From Robiginitomaculum sp. (GTDB lineage: Bacteria; Pseudomonadota; Alphaproteobacteria; Caulobacterales; Maricaulaceae): a stretch of DNA of 64,000 bases. Below the pieces are notes generated by a model. That model had not been told where the DNA came from, did not search any database, and saw nothing but the letters and a program-made list of their open reading frames with translations. This document shows, piece by piece, positions 10,261 through 19,973 of this stretch (within the stretch, counting starts at the first letter, position 1; each line of letters starts with the position of its first letter). The stretch is from the NCBI GenBank assembly GCA_016765135.1, contig JAESQN010000030.1, forward strand, positions 1-64,000, in the 5' to 3' direction. Both the position numbers and the translations under genes were made by a program.

Positions 10261-12087
10261 TTACTTCTTATCTTTCGGTAAATCCAGGCGCAGATGTAAT
10301 TCGCGCAGGGATTTTGCGGGAACTTCTGCGGGCGCATTCATCATTAAATCCTGGGCGCTGCCGTTCATGGGGAAGACGATAACCTCGCGGATATTTTCCG
10401 CGCCAGCCAGCAACATAACAATGCGGTCAATGCCCGGTGCGATACCGCCGTGGGGCGGTGCGCCGTATTTAAAGGCCGTGATCATACCGGAAAACTCGCT
10501 ATCCACTGCGGCCTGGTCATAGCCCGCCATTGCAAAAGCCTTATACATAATATCCGGGCGGTGGTTACGTATAGCACCCGACGACAGCTCAATACCGTTG
10601 CAAACAATATCGTATTGATAAGCCAGAATATCCAGTTTTTTCGCGTCCGTATCTGCCGCCTCAAGCACTTCCATGCCCCCTTGCGGCATGGAAAACGGAT
10701 TGTGGGAGAAATCAATTTTCTTGTTGTCCTCATCCCATTCAAACATGGGGAAATCGACAATCCAGCAAAATTTAAACACGCCCTTGGCTATCATATCAAG
10801 CTGGCGACCAATTTCGGCCCGGGCAGCTCCCGTTAACCTCACGGCGTCCGTCTCTTTGCCCGCTGCAAAGAACAGCGCGTCCCCGTCCCCTATTCCGGCG
10901 TGGGCGGCCATGCGTACCAGCACGTCTGCGGGGAAAAATTTGGCAATGGGGCCTTTGCCCTCCAAACCGTTTTCGCCTTGTTCAAAGCGGATATAACCCA
11001 GTCCCGGAGCCTGCATTTCCCTTTGCGCCCAGCCGTTCATTTTATCAAAGAACGAGCGCGGCTTGTCGCGGGTCGCAGGCGCAGGAATAGCCCGCACCGT
11101 ACCGCCGCCTTTGACGATACCCTGGAAGGCTTTGAACTCGACACCGTCTTCAATAAAGAATTTGGACACATCCGAGCAAATAATATCGATACGCAAATCC
11201 GGCTTGTCATTGCCGTATTTCAGCATGCTTTCCTTGTAAGGAATACGCGGGAACGGGGCGGGCGTCACCTCTCTGGCTTTTCCTGTATGGGCTGAAAATT
11301 CTTCAAACACGCCAGCCATGACCGGCTCGATGGCGGCGAATACATCTTCCTGGGTCGCGAAACTCATCTCCATATCAAGCTGGTAAAACTCGCCGGGCGA
11401 GCGGTCAGCGCGGGCATCTTCGTCCCTGAAGCATGGTGCGATTTGGAAATATTTATCGAACCCCGACACCATAAGCAATTGTTTAAACTGCTGCGGGGCT
11501 TGGGGTAGCGCATAAAACTTGCCGGGGTTAAGCCGCGACGGTACCAGAAAATCCCGTGCGCCTTCCGGAGATGAGGCGGTCAGAATGGGCGTTTGAAATT
11601 CGTTGAAACCTTGGGCGATCATGCGCGAGCGAATAGAGTTGATCACCTGTCCGCGCAGGATGATATTGCTATGTAATTTCTGGCGGCGCAGATCAAGATA
11701 GCGATATTTCAGGCGGATATCCTCCGGGTAATCCGGCTCGCCAAACACGGGCAAGGGTAGCTCTTCGGCCTGTGACTGTACTTCCAATTCCTCAACCACC
11801 AACTCCACATCACCCGTGGGCAGGTTTTTGTTTTTGGCGTCGGCTAAACGGTCAACCAATTTACCGCTCACAGTGATAACACTTTCGACCCGCAAACGTT
11901 CCAGCACCGCAAAATGCTGGCTTTCCGGCTCGATCACACATTGTGTCAGGCCGTAATGGTCACGCAGATCAATGAACAACAGACCACCATGGTCACGTTT
12001 ACGGTGAACCCAGCCCGACAAACGGACGGTTTCTCCGACATTGTCACTGCGCAGTTCATTACAAGTATGGGTACGGTAAGCGTGCAT
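10261..12087 (-). CDS. aspS: Aspartyl-tRNA synthetase
   Basis: This class II synthetase charges tRNA-Asp, and in many alphaproteobacteria lacking AsnRS also tRNA-Asn. The 608 residues comprise an N-terminal OB-fold anticodon-binding domain ([20 protein letters not shown], about 24-43) and a catalytic core. Motif 2 is seen in [19 protein letters not shown], the bacterial GAD insertion lies in the middle, and motif 3 is [13 protein letters not shown] near the C terminus, where family members more often have GLDR. Whether it is discriminating depends on whether asnS or gatCAB is present elsewhere. It is convergent with the pentapeptide-repeat gene, 20 bases apart. Confidence 0.96.
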   Translation of the reverse strand: MHAYRTHTCNELRSDNVGETVRLSGWVHRKRDHGGLLFIDLRDHYGLTQCVIEPESQHFAVLERLRVESVITVSGKLVDRLADAKNKNLPTGDVELVVEELEVQSQAEELPLPVFGEPDYPEDIRLKYRYLDLRRQKLHSNIILRGQVINSIRSRMIAQGFNEFQTPILTASSPEGARDFLVPSRLNPGKFYALPQAPQQFKQLLMVSGFDKYFQIAPCFRDEDARADRSPGEFYQLDMEMSFATQEDVFAAIEPVMAGVFEEFSAHTGKAREVTPAPFPRIPYKESMLKYGNDKPDLRIDIICSDVSKFFIEDGVEFKAFQGIVKGGGTVRAIPAPATRDKPRSFFDKMNGWAQREMQAPGLGYIRFEQGENGLEGKGPIAKFFPADVLVRMAAHAGIGDGDALFFAAGKETDAVRLTGAARAEIGRQLDMIAKGVFKFCWIVDFPMFEWDEDNKKIDFSHNPFSMPQGGMEVLEAADTDAKKLDILAYQYDIVCNGIELSSGAIRNHRPDIMYKAFAMAGYDQAAVDSEFSGMITAFKYGAPPHGGIAPGIDRIVMLLAGAENIREVIVFPMNGSAQDLMMNAPAEVPAKSLRELHLRLDLPKDKK

Positions 12088-12373
12088 AATAATCTCACTA
12101 GAATTTCAGCACCGAATTGGTACGCGCAAGGCTAAATGTCAAGTGATTTGGGTGCCAAGAATGTCCTATACATAGTTATATGAGACCTTGCCTCCAAATG
12201 CAAGGTGGTGCGAATGGAAGGATACACAGGGTCAGCTTTCAACTTAATGCTTGAGCAGGGCCTTAGATCCGCAATATAAGCGCATTGAATTTGGGTTGGT
12301 TGTGAGGGTGTATGCGCAAGGCATTTTCCGGCGTATCCGCACATTCCCGCGCAGTCAACTACCCCTATTTCTC
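12088..12373. other. Intergenic region between aspS and the VWA gene
   Basis: This 286-base stretch must carry the aspS promoter on the minus strand. The only structure seen is an imperfect hairpin (ACCTTGC / GCAAGGT, about 12184-12205). No tRNA, repeat copy or convincing open frame was found. Confidence 0.5.
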
Positions 12374-13561
12374 CTACCGCGCCAATTTCCGCATCGCCCC
12401 CTCAATCCCCGTGAGCGTCATGGGGAACATGCGGTCGGCGCCTATAATCTCCTGGATCATGTTGGTGGATTGGGAGTGTTTCCAATAGGTTTCGGGGACC
12501 GGGTTTAGCCAGACCAAATGGTCGTAAATATCTACGAACCGCTTGAGCCAGATCGCGCCTGCTTCTTCGTTCCAGTGTTCTATGGCCCCGCCTTTGACCG
12601 CGACTTCGTAGGGGGACATGGAGGCGTCGCCGACAAACACCACCCGGTAATCAGACGGATATTTGTGCAGGATGTCCCATGTGGGTGTGACTTCGCGCAT
12701 ACGGCGGATATTGTCTGTCCAGACATTTTCATAGACCATGTTGTGGAAATAGAAATTTTCCAGCCGTTTAAACTCGCTGCGGGCCGCCGAAAACAATTCC
12801 TCGGCCTGCAAAATATGGGCGTCCATAGAACCACCAATATCGAAAAACGTCAGCACCTTGACGGCATTGCGTTTTTCGGGCCGCATTTTAATATCAAGCC
12901 AGCCCTGGCGGGCGGTGGCGTTGATGGTGTCGTCTATATCCAGTTCTTCGAGCGCACCCTCGCGGGCGAATTTACGCAAGCGCCTGAGCGCCACTTTGAT
13001 ATTGCGGGTGCCTAGCTCAATATCCCCGTCCAGGTTTTTGAAATGACGTTTATCCCAAACTTTGACGGCCCGGCCGTGGCGGCCTTTGTCCTGACCAATG
13101 CGCACACCTTCGGGGTTATAACCATAAGCCCCAAAGGGCGAAGTGCCCGCCGTGCCGACCCATTTGCTGCCGCCTTGGTGTCTTTCGTTTTGTTCTTCGA
13201 GACGTTTTTTGAGCATCTCCATGAGTTTATCTAAATCGCCCAAGGCTTCGATTTCAGCCATTTCCTCTGGCGTCAAATGTTTCTCGGCCATTTTCTTGAG
13301 CCAATCGTCCGGGATGTTTTGGTCGTTCTCTCCGAATATATCAGACAAATAATCAATGCCGCGAAACACATGGGCGAACACCTGGTCAAATTTGTCCAGA
13401 TTACGCTCGTCCTTGACCAATGCGGCCCGCGAAACATAATAAAACCCGTCCACACTCTCCCCGGCCACATCTTTGTCCAACGCTTCCAACAAAGTCAAAT
13501 ACTCCCGGATAGACACAGGGACTTTGGCGGCACGGAGCTGGGAAAAGAAATCATGAAACAT
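12374..13561 (-). CDS. VWA domain protein, CoxE-like
   Basis: This 395-residue cytoplasmic protein belongs to the CoxE-like von Willebrand A group common in alphaproteobacteria. The metal-ion site is degenerate but recognisable: FFDIGGSMDAH supplies the Asp and Ser positions of the DxSxS motif, and FVGDASMSPYE lies further on. The N terminus (FFSQLRAAKVPVSIREYLTLLEALDK) is the conserved family helix. These proteins normally work with a MoxR-type AAA ATPase encoded next door, as metal-insertion or protein-remodelling pairs. No MoxR gene is adjacent here. A gamma carbonic anhydrase gene ends 9 bases beyond its start on the same strand, suggesting cotranscription from upstream. Confidence 0.85.
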   Translation of the reverse strand: MFHDFFSQLRAAKVPVSIREYLTLLEALDKDVAGESVDGFYYVSRAALVKDERNLDKFDQVFAHVFRGIDYLSDIFGENDQNIPDDWLKKMAEKHLTPEEMAEIEALGDLDKLMEMLKKRLEEQNERHQGGSKWVGTAGTSPFGAYGYNPEGVRIGQDKGRHGRAVKVWDKRHFKNLDGDIELGTRNIKVALRRLRKFAREGALEELDIDDTINATARQGWLDIKMRPEKRNAVKVLTFFDIGGSMDAHILQAEELFSAARSEFKRLENFYFHNMVYENVWTDNIRRMREVTPTWDILHKYPSDYRVVFVGDASMSPYEVAVKGGAIEHWNEEAGAIWLKRFVDIYDHLVWLNPVPETYWKHSQSTNMIQEIIGADRMFPMTLTGIEGAMRKLAR

Positions 13562-13570
13562 GTTATACCA

Positions 13571-14092
13571 CTATACTTTGGATAAGCTGCTTCTAAACAA
13601 TTTTGCGTTTTCCACATAATGCAGGGCGCTGGCTTTGAGCATTTGGATTTGGGGTTCGCCCAGGGTTTTTATGACCCTGGCTGGTGCACCCACGACCAGG
13701 GAATTGTCGGGGATGGTTTTACCTTCCGTCACCAAAGCATGGGCGCCTATGATACAGTTTTTGCCGATGGTCGCACCGTTCAACACCGTGGCACCGATCC
13801 CGATCAGTGAATTATCCCCGATTGTGCACCCGTGCAGCATGGCTTTATGACCGACAGTTACCCCTGCGCCAATCGTAAGCGGCATTCCGGAATCGGAATG
13901 TAGGACTGAATTGTCTTGGATATTGGTATTGGCTCCAATGCCTATTGGTTCATTATCACAACGAATAACCGCGCCAAACCAGATCGACGTGTTAGCGCCC
14001 AAATGCACATCCCCGATCACCGAGGCGTTAGGCGCAATCCAGACACCATCCGCACATGTGGGCCGAACACCGTCCAGGGCATAGAGGCTCAT
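13571..14092 (-). CDS. Gamma-class carbonic anhydrase family protein
   Basis: This 173-residue protein is built almost entirely of left-handed beta-helix hexapeptide repeats (IGANTNIQDN, IGDNSLIGIG, IGKNCIIGAH), as in YrdA, PaaY and CaiE. The three zinc-ligand histidines appear in SVLHSD and VGHKAMLHGC, so a metal site is likely. Family members are trimeric and may have carbonic anhydrase, thioesterase or no proven activity. It sits 2 bases downstream of the DUF3126 gene and 9 upstream of the VWA gene, in a minus-strand run. Confidence 0.88.
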   Translation of the reverse strand: MSLYALDGVRPTCADGVWIAPNASVIGDVHLGANTSIWFGAVIRCDNEPIGIGANTNIQDNSVLHSDSGMPLTIGAGVTVGHKAMLHGCTIGDNSLIGIGATVLNGATIGKNCIIGAHALVTEGKTIPDNSLVVGAPARVIKTLGEPQIQMLKASALHYVENAKLFRSSLSKV

Positions 14093-14094
14093 AG

Positions 14095-14310
14095 CTACAT
14101 CTCGTCCAGGTCTTGTTGCAGGATCGAGATATTGAGGTCGTAGGAAATATCGTCCTTGTCTTCATCGTCAATATACAGAAGCCCCAGGATTTCATCATCG
14201 AGGTAAATTTCAACGCTGTCCGCGACTTTGCGCGGGCGGATGGTCAGGTTTTCTGTGCCAAGGCGTTTTTTAAGATAGGTCTGAACTTGAGTGATTTGTT
14301 CGGGTGTCAT
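14095..14310 (-). CDS. DUF3126 family protein
   Basis: This 71-residue acidic protein, largely restricted to alphaproteobacteria, has no known role. The sequence MTPEQITQVQTYLKKRLG, then EIYLDDEILGLLYIDDEDKDD, and a C-terminal QQDLDEM is characteristic. A TTG start 12 bases upstream is open, but GGAG placed 6 bases before ATG at 14310 supports the shorter form. It is followed after 2 bases by the carbonic anhydrase gene, so the two are probably translated from one message. Confidence 0.82.
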   Translation of the reverse strand: MTPEQITQVQTYLKKRLGTENLTIRPRKVADSVEIYLDDEILGLLYIDDEDKDDISYDLNISILQQDLDEM

Positions 14311-14355
14311 TCTGGTCTCCAAAGTTTTCTCAAGTTAGCAAGTAAACCACAAAAA

Positions 14356-15171
14356 TCAAATACTATAGTCGATTGTTTGGTCCATTTTAGCAGCCGGGTT
14401 TTCACTACACGGCCCACCAACAGGTTTGGCGGGTATCCCGGCCACCGTGCATTGAGGCGGCACGTCTTTTAGCACTACGGAGCCAGAAGCAATCCGCGCC
14501 CCGTCCCCGACCGTAATATTGCCAAGTATCTTGGCCCCGGCACCAATCAACACATTTTCGCCGATTTTCGGGTGCCGATCAGATTTTTCCTTGCCCGTAC
14601 CGCCCAGAGTAACCCCGTGCAATATGGAGCAGCCATTGCCGACCTGGCTGGTTTCACCTGCCACAAGCCCGTCCGCATGATCCAGCATAATACCATGGCC
14701 AAATTTGGCCGCCGGGTGAATATCGACGCTGAATAACTCGCTACTGCGGTTTTGCAAATGATAAGCCATCAGCTTGCGGCCCTGGCTCCAAAGTCTGTGG
14801 GCGAGGCGGTAAATCTGCAAGGCCGTAAAGCCTTTGAAATATAAAAAACACTGGAGATAAGACAAACAGGCCGGGTCGCGTTCGCGCACGGCCACCAAAT
14901 CCAGAACCGCCGCATTTACGATTTCTTCGTCGCCCCGGTAAATATCCAAAAACAACTTGCGCAAATGCAAAGCCGACAATTCCGACGTCGCCAACTTTTC
15001 GGCCAAATGGCTGGCAAGGGCGCGGCAAAAACTTTCCTGATTTATGATACTGCCGTAAAGCAAAGAGGACAAAGCCCGCTCATTTTTCGCAAAATCTCTG
15101 GCCTCGTCCTGCAAGGTCGCCCAAACTTGGCTTTGTACGCTTTGCGCGGAAGAAAATTCAATCACTGGCAT
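14356..15171 (-). CDS. cysE: Serine O-acetyltransferase
   Basis: The enzyme acetylates L-serine with acetyl-CoA, the first step of cysteine synthesis. An N-terminal helical domain (VQSQVWATLQDEARDFAKNE) is followed by a hexapeptide-repeat left-handed beta-helix (DIHPAAKFGHGIMLDHADG, then NGCSILHGVTLGGTGK). The catalytic His lies in MLDHADG and the other conserved His in ILHGVTLGG. The C-terminal tail NPAAKMDQTIDYSI ends in Ile, as required for docking into cysteine synthase CysK. The frame extends to 15330, but an AGGAG 7 bases before ATG at 15171 and the family length (271 residues versus 273 in E. coli) favour this start. A palindromic repeat begins 75 bases upstream of this codon, or 45 bases from an in-frame ATG at 15201. 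Confidence 0.93.
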   Translation of the reverse strand: MPVIEFSSAQSVQSQVWATLQDEARDFAKNERALSSLLYGSIINQESFCRALASHLAEKLATSELSALHLRKLFLDIYRGDEEIVNAAVLDLVAVRERDPACLSYLQCFLYFKGFTALQIYRLAHRLWSQGRKLMAYHLQNRSSELFSVDIHPAAKFGHGIMLDHADGLVAGETSQVGNGCSILHGVTLGGTGKEKSDRHPKIGENVLIGAGAKILGNITVGDGARIASGSVVLKDVPPQCTVAGIPAKPVGGPCSENPAAKMDQTIDYSI

Positions 15172-15245
15172 AAAAAACTCCTGTTCCGATATAGTAGACA
15201 TTATCGCTAATTTTGATGTGTTGCAATTATTTATATAAATAATTC

Positions 15246-15351
15246 TGTAGGGTGGATTAGCCTTGGCATGCCCTTTGGGTACTTGGCGTAATCCACCTTT
15301 GACACACCCCGCATGGTGGATTACGCGCAAAAGGCGCTAATCCACCCTACA
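15246..15351. repeat. TGTAGGGTGGATTAG palindromic element, copy 1
   Basis: This is a 106-bp element with perfect 15-bp terminal inverted repeats (TGTAGGGTGGATTAG / CTAATCCACCCTACA) and an internal inverted pair (GCGTAATCCACC / GGTGGATTACGC). It lies between queF and cysE, both on the minus strand, so it would be transcribed in the cysE leader. Three further copies are in this window. No target-site duplication is apparent. Confidence 0.9.
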
Positions 15352-15367
15352 AAAGTTTGCTTAGTGC

Positions 15368-15829
15368 TTACCCGCGCCCACGATATGGTGCCACGCCTTG
15401 ATCTGGCACCCACAAACCTTCGGGGCATACGCCGTACTGATAAAAAACATCAATGGGAATGCCGCCGCGTGGATACCAATAGCCGCCAATTCGCAGCCAC
15501 AAAGGCTTGACTTCTTTGATAATCCTTTGGGCAATACCCACCGTGCAGGCCTCGTGGAAATCGCCGTGATTGCGGTAGGATGTTAGGTATAGCTTGAGCG
15601 ACTTACTCTCGACTATCCATTTGTCCGGTGCATAATCAATCACCAAATGGGCGAAATCGGGCTGATTTGTCACTGGACACAGGGAGGTAAACTCCGGGCA
15701 TGTGAAGCGGATAAGGTACGGCACATCATTAGGGTTGTCCACCCGCTCCAGCTTGGCATCATTGGGGGACGCGGGCGTATCAGCCTGTGCGCCCAATTGT
15801 CCCAAGTTTTTATATCTATTATCTGTCAT
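15368..15829 (-). CDS. queF: NADPH-dependent preQ0 (7-cyano-7-deazaguanine) reductase
   Basis: It reduces the nitrile of preQ0 to the aminomethyl group of preQ1 in queuosine biosynthesis. The 153-residue protein is the short unimodular QueF type. The catalytic Cys is in the segment [14 protein letters not shown] and the catalytic Asp is the D of that motif; [20 protein letters not shown] is the QueF NADPH-binding signature (ESKSxK-FR-like) and supplies the substrate-binding Glu and His. No other queuosine gene is adjacent. It stands upstream of the cysE repeat on the same strand. Confidence 0.95.
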   Translation of the reverse strand: MTDNRYKNLGQLGAQADTPASPNDAKLERVDNPNDVPYLIRFTCPEFTSLCPVTNQPDFAHLVIDYAPDKWIVESKSLKLYLTSYRNHGDFHEACTVGIAQRIIKEVKPLWLRIGGYWYPRGGIPIDVFYQYGVCPEGLWVPDQGVAPYRGRG

Positions 15830-15860
15830 GTGCGCTGATTAACGCAATTGCGCGCCCGCT

Positions 15861-17087
15861 TCAAGCACTGCGAAGCTTTAGGCGTAATAAAATTGTACGC
15901 AGCCGTCCGCTAAAATCATAGGCTAATATGGCTTTGCGGCCTGGCATTTCCACATATTTATAGGTGAAATGGGACAGGGTTATGACGATGAGCAAATATG
16001 GTATCATCAATAAATCCCCGTATATCAAAGTGACATTCCAGGCCGGGCCAAGTATCTTGGGAAACACCATTTCCGCCCCGATGGAGAAAAACAGCGACAC
16101 CAGAATATGCACCATATAAATGCTGTAGGATATGCGCCCAAGATACCGCAAAGGCCGTGTCCCCATCAGTCGGGATACGCCGCCCATATCAAAAGCAAAG
16201 CCGAGCACAAAGATGAAGGCAATGGGTGCAATAAAAAACTGGGCCTTGCCAGGAAAATAAATCACGAACCCGACCATGATCGACAGAACCACAAGCTCAA
16301 TCAAGGTCGCAAGCCAGCGGTTTAAATCAAGCCTCTTAAATCCAGGCAAAGCTAATCGGTATATATAAGCCACCAACACACCCGTAAAAAACCCGCCGAG
16401 GCAACGCCAAAATCCAAGGTCATAATGGAAATTCATATCAGGTTTTAAGCCCGACAACACATAGTAATTCACGGCAATTAACGCGGCTATCACCATGAAA
16501 TGAATAGGTTTTTTAGGTCTGGCCCATACCATCATACCCAGAAAGACAAAATACGTCCAAAACTCGACACTGACTGTCCAACTCGGTATATTGAACGACA
16601 AACTATCGTGCAGACCCATGGACTGGGTCAAGGTGAGATGGGCGGCAAAGCTTTGCCAGGTTTCTGTCGCGCCGGGCTGGAACGGTAAAATTTCGCCGGG
16701 CGTGAGTGTGGCAAAACCAAGCCAATGGGCGACAATGCGGGCAAAGGCGTAAAGAACAGCCACCATCAACATGACAAAATGGATCGGGTAAATACGCGCA
16801 ATTCTGCGCTTGATGAACGCCTTGCCTTGAGCCCCCGTATTGATATGCCCATCATAGAGATAAAACATCAAAAACCCGGAAAATACGAAGAATAAATCCA
16901 CCAATATAGGCCCATTGTTAAACAATTCCGTAGAGTTGATAGTGGACAACCACATAGTGTGATAGACAGCAATCATCAGCGCCAACACGCCGCGAAACCC
17001 GTCAAGGGCAGCAAAGTATTGCGGTTTACCCCGTTTATCGGCCAGTTGAGACACCTGTTTTCCACCTATAGTGTTGTTTTCAGGCAC
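15861..17087 (-). CDS. Acyltransferase 3 family membrane protein
   Basis: This integral membrane protein of about 408 residues is of the OafA/YrhL/NodX type, which acylates extracytoplasmic sugars such as O-antigen or exopolysaccharide. The N-terminal motif FAALDGFRGVLALMIAVYH contains the conserved Arg and the catalytic-type His, and FFVFSGFLMFYLY and the RRIARIYPIHFVML motif follow. About ten membrane helices are predicted, and RPLRYLGRISYSIYMVH is the usual last conserved block. The acceptor is unknown. GTG at 17087 is preferred over TTG at 17090 because GGGG sits 6 bases before it. It is divergent from the symporter gene. Confidence 0.88.
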   Translation of the reverse strand: MPENNTIGGKQVSQLADKRGKPQYFAALDGFRGVLALMIAVYHTMWLSTINSTELFNNGPILVDLFFVFSGFLMFYLYDGHINTGAQGKAFIKRRIARIYPIHFVMLMVAVLYAFARIVAHWLGFATLTPGEILPFQPGATETWQSFAAHLTLTQSMGLHDSLSFNIPSWTVSVEFWTYFVFLGMMVWARPKKPIHFMVIAALIAVNYYVLSGLKPDMNFHYDLGFWRCLGGFFTGVLVAYIYRLALPGFKRLDLNRWLATLIELVVLSIMVGFVIYFPGKAQFFIAPIAFIFVLGFAFDMGGVSRLMGTRPLRYLGRISYSIYMVHILVSLFFSIGAEMVFPKILGPAWNVTLIYGDLLMIPYLLIVITLSHFTYKYVEMPGRKAILAYDFSGRLRTILLRLKLRSA

Positions 17088-17158
17088 CAATTACCCCATT
17101 AAGTAAAATATTCGATTAAGAAGTGGCAAAGAAGCTGCGAGTTTCGGGGGAGTTATCT

Positions 17159-18865
17159 GTGCAATTGGTTACGCTGGATTGGGTTATCATTGCCGCCGTT
17201 ATGGCGTTTATACTAGGTGTTGGGCTATATGTCAGCCGCCGGGCCGCATCTGATAGCACATCGTTTTTTCTAGGTGGACGCAATATGCCCTGGTGGTTAC
17301 TGGGGACGAGCATGGTCGCCACCACATTTGCCGCCGACACGCCCAATCTTGTCACCGGACTGGTGCGCGAGAACGGAGTTGCGGGAAATTGGGGCTGGTG
17401 GGCATTTTTGCTGACGGGCATGATCAGTGCATTCGTCTATGCCAAGCTCTGGCGGCGCTTGGGTGTTGTCACCGATATAGAGTTCTATGAGCGCCGCTAT
17501 AGCGGCAAACCGGCAGCCGCCCTGCGCGGGTTTCGGGCCGTGTATATTGGGGTGTTTTTCAATATTATGGTCATGGCCAATGTGACTTTAGCGTTGATTA
17601 AATACTCGAACGTATTGTTCGGGGTGTCGCCGGAAATTGTCGTGCTGGTTGCCGGATTGATCACCGTCACCCTTAGCGTATCGGGTGGTTTGCTCGGCGT
17701 CTTGGTCACGGATTTTTTCCTGTTCATCCTGTCAATGGTCGGCGCGTTATTCGTCGCCTGGTTTGCGGTCAACCATATTGAAGTCGGCGGGCTAGCCCAG
17801 ATGATGCAAGCACCGGAACTCATTGACAAGACAAGCTTTTTTCCTGATTTTAGCGACCCTAACCAATATGTCCCCATCCTCCTGATCCCGCTTTTGATCC
17901 AGTGGTGGAGTGCCTGGTATCCGGGTTCGGAACCGGGCGGCGGCGGCTATATCGCCCAGCGTATGTTGGCCGCCAAGGACGAAAACCATGCCACGGGCGC
18001 GGCGGTATTTTTCAATATCGCCCATTATGCCCTGCGCCCGTGGCCGTGGATATTGGTGGCACTGGCTTCGCTGATCGTGTTTCCGGATCTTGAGAGCATG
18101 GGCACCGCCCTGCCCCATGTGGACAAATCCCTGATCCAAAACGATTTGGCCTATCCGGCCATGCTGACCTTCTTGCCCACAGGCTTGCTCGGTCTGGTCG
18201 TCGCTTCCATCCTGGCCGCCTATATTTCCACCATGTCCACCATGCTGAACCTCGGCGCGTCCTATGTGGTCAATGATGTTTACGGGCGGTTCATCAACAA
18301 AACCGCCAGCGAGAAACGCAAAGTCCGGGTCGGGCAATTGGTGACGATTGTGCTGATGGTCGGTGTAGCTTTGTTGGCCTTGAAATTGGAAAGCGCCACG
18401 CAAGGGTTTAGACTACTCTTGGCCGTGGGTGCGGGTACGGGATTGCTGTTTTTCTTGCGTTGGTTCTGGCACCGCATCAATGCCTGGAGCGAGATTAGCG
18501 CTATGGTGTTCTCCTTGGGCGTAGCGTTCGGGCTAGAATTTTACGGCCCTGAACATTTGCAAATCTGGCAGAAATTTGCTCTTAGTGTCGGCCTGACCAC
18601 TTTTGGCTGGATGGCCGTGACTCTGCTCACCCCGCCGACCAATGCCGCTACGTTGAAGAAGTTCCGGGCTGATGCCAAATTGGACAAAGATACGAATATA
18701 AAAGCTGGCATAATCGCCGCCCTCGCCGCCAGCCTCAGTGTTTACGGCTTGATGTTCGCCACGGGTAGCCTTTTATACGCACAGTATTTACCCGCCCTCG
18801 GTTTCGGGCTAACCAGTTTATTTGCAGGTATTTTCACCCTGCGCACCTATAGGAGAGCCAAATGA
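17159..18865 (+). CDS. Sodium:solute symporter (SSS) family transporter
   Basis: This protein of about 568 residues has roughly 13 hydrophobic helices and the SSS/SGLT hallmarks: FFLGGRNMPWWLLGTSMVATTFAADTPN near the N terminus, the helix ILIPLLIQWWSAWYPGSEPGGGGYIAQRMLAAKDE, and an ASILAAYISTMSTMLNLGASYVVNDVY segment that forms the sodium site. GTG at 17159 is chosen because GGGGGAG lies 6 bases before it; an upstream GTG at 17123 lacks a comparable site. The last codon overlaps the frmA start by 4 bases (ATGA), so the two are translationally coupled. The substrate cannot be read from sequence, but coupling to formaldehyde dehydrogenase hints at a solute whose breakdown releases formaldehyde. 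Confidence 0.9.
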   Translation: MQLVTLDWVIIAAVMAFILGVGLYVSRRAASDSTSFFLGGRNMPWWLLGTSMVATTFAADTPNLVTGLVRENGVAGNWGWWAFLLTGMISAFVYAKLWRRLGVVTDIEFYERRYSGKPAAALRGFRAVYIGVFFNIMVMANVTLALIKYSNVLFGVSPEIVVLVAGLITVTLSVSGGLLGVLVTDFFLFILSMVGALFVAWFAVNHIEVGGLAQMMQAPELIDKTSFFPDFSDPNQYVPILLIPLLIQWWSAWYPGSEPGGGGYIAQRMLAAKDENHATGAAVFFNIAHYALRPWPWILVALASLIVFPDLESMGTALPHVDKSLIQNDLAYPAMLTFLPTGLLGLVVASILAAYISTMSTMLNLGASYVVNDVYGRFINKTASEKRKVRVGQLVTIVLMVGVALLALKLESATQGFRLLLAVGAGTGLLFFLRWFWHRINAWSEISAMVFSLGVAFGLEFYGPEHLQIWQKFALSVGLTTFGWMAVTLLTPPTNAATLKKFRADAKLDKDTNIKAGIIAALAASLSVYGLMFATGSLLYAQYLPALGFGLTSLFAGIFTLRTYRRAK

Positions 18866-19971
18866 AATCACGTGCCGCCATTGCCGTCAAAGCCGGAAGC
18901 CCGCTTATTATCGACGAAGTTGATGTGGAGGGGCCGCAAGACGGTGAAGTCTTGGTCGAGATTAAAGCCACCGGCATATGCCATACGGACGCATTCACCC
19001 TGTCGGGCGACGACCCGGAGGGCGCATTTCCGGCTATACTCGGCCATGAAGGCGCGGGCATTGTGCGCGAAATCGGCAAGGGCGTCACCTCGCTCAAGGT
19101 CGGAGATCATGTCATCCCGCTTTATACCGCCGAGTGCCGCACCTGTGATTATTGCCTGCATCCCAAAACCAATTTGTGCCAACGTGTGCGCGAAACCCAA
19201 GGGCGCGGCGTCATGCCTAACGGCACATCGCGCTTTAGCTATCAGGGCAAGAAAGTATTACATTATATGGGCTGCTCGACATTCTCAAATTACACGGTTC
19301 TCCCGGAAGTCAGCCTGGCGAAAATCCGCAAGGACGCGCCGTTTGACAAGGCCTGCTATATCGGTTGCGGCGTCACCACGGGCATCGGCGCGGTGATCTA
19401 TACGGCCAAGGTGGAGCCGGACACGGCCTGCATCGTATTCGGGCTAGGCGGCATTGGCCTGAACGTCATTCAAGGCCTCAAAATGATCGGGGCCAAACAA
19501 ATCGTTGGTGTAGACATAAACCCGGCTCGCGAAGCCACAGCCCGCAAATTCGGCATGACCGATTTCGTTAATCCGACCGAGATCAAAGGCGACCTAACCG
19601 GATACCTGGTCGAGCTAACAGAAGGCGGCGCAGACTACACATTCGAGTGCATCGGCAACACGGATGTTATGCGCGTCGCGTTAGAGGCCTGCCACAAAGG
19701 CTGGGGCGAAAGCATCATCATAGGCGTAGCAGGAGCAGGCAAAGAAATCTCCACCAGACCCTTCCAACTGGTTACAGGCCGCTCCTGGCGCGGCACAGCT
19801 TTCGGCGGCGCCAGAGGCCGCACAGATGTGCCCAGCATAGTCGATATGTATATGGACGGGCGGATAAATATAGACGACCTAATCACGCACAAAATGGGGC
19901 TGGAGGATATAAATACGGCGTTTGATTTAATGCATAGCGGTGAGAGTATTCGGTCTGTGGTGGAGTTTTAA
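18862..19971 (+). CDS. frmA: S-(hydroxymethyl)glutathione dehydrogenase, class III alcohol dehydrogenase
   Basis: It oxidises the glutathione adduct of formaldehyde to S-formylglutathione with NAD and also reduces S-nitrosoglutathione. The 369 residues are standard. Catalytic zinc ligands are visible in ATGICHTDAF and GHEGAG and in CGVTTG; the structural zinc loop is CRTCDYCLHPKTNLC; the nucleotide fold has GLGGIGLNVIQG. Its start overlaps the symporter stop. The partner S-formylglutathione hydrolase gene lies 1.5 kb downstream, separated by an AT-rich PIN-like gene and a toxin-antitoxin pair. Confidence 0.96.
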   Translation: MKSRAAIAVKAGSPLIIDEVDVEGPQDGEVLVEIKATGICHTDAFTLSGDDPEGAFPAILGHEGAGIVREIGKGVTSLKVGDHVIPLYTAECRTCDYCLHPKTNLCQRVRETQGRGVMPNGTSRFSYQGKKVLHYMGCSTFSNYTVLPEVSLAKIRKDAPFDKACYIGCGVTTGIGAVIYTAKVEPDTACIVFGLGGIGLNVIQGLKMIGAKQIVGVDINPAREATARKFGMTDFVNPTEIKGDLTGYLVELTEGGADYTFECIGNTDVMRVALEACHKGWGESIIIGVAGAGKEISTRPFQLVTGRSWRGTAFGGARGRTDVPSIVDMYMDGRINIDDLITHKMGLEDINTAFDLMHSGESIRSVVEF

Positions 19972-19973
19972 TT

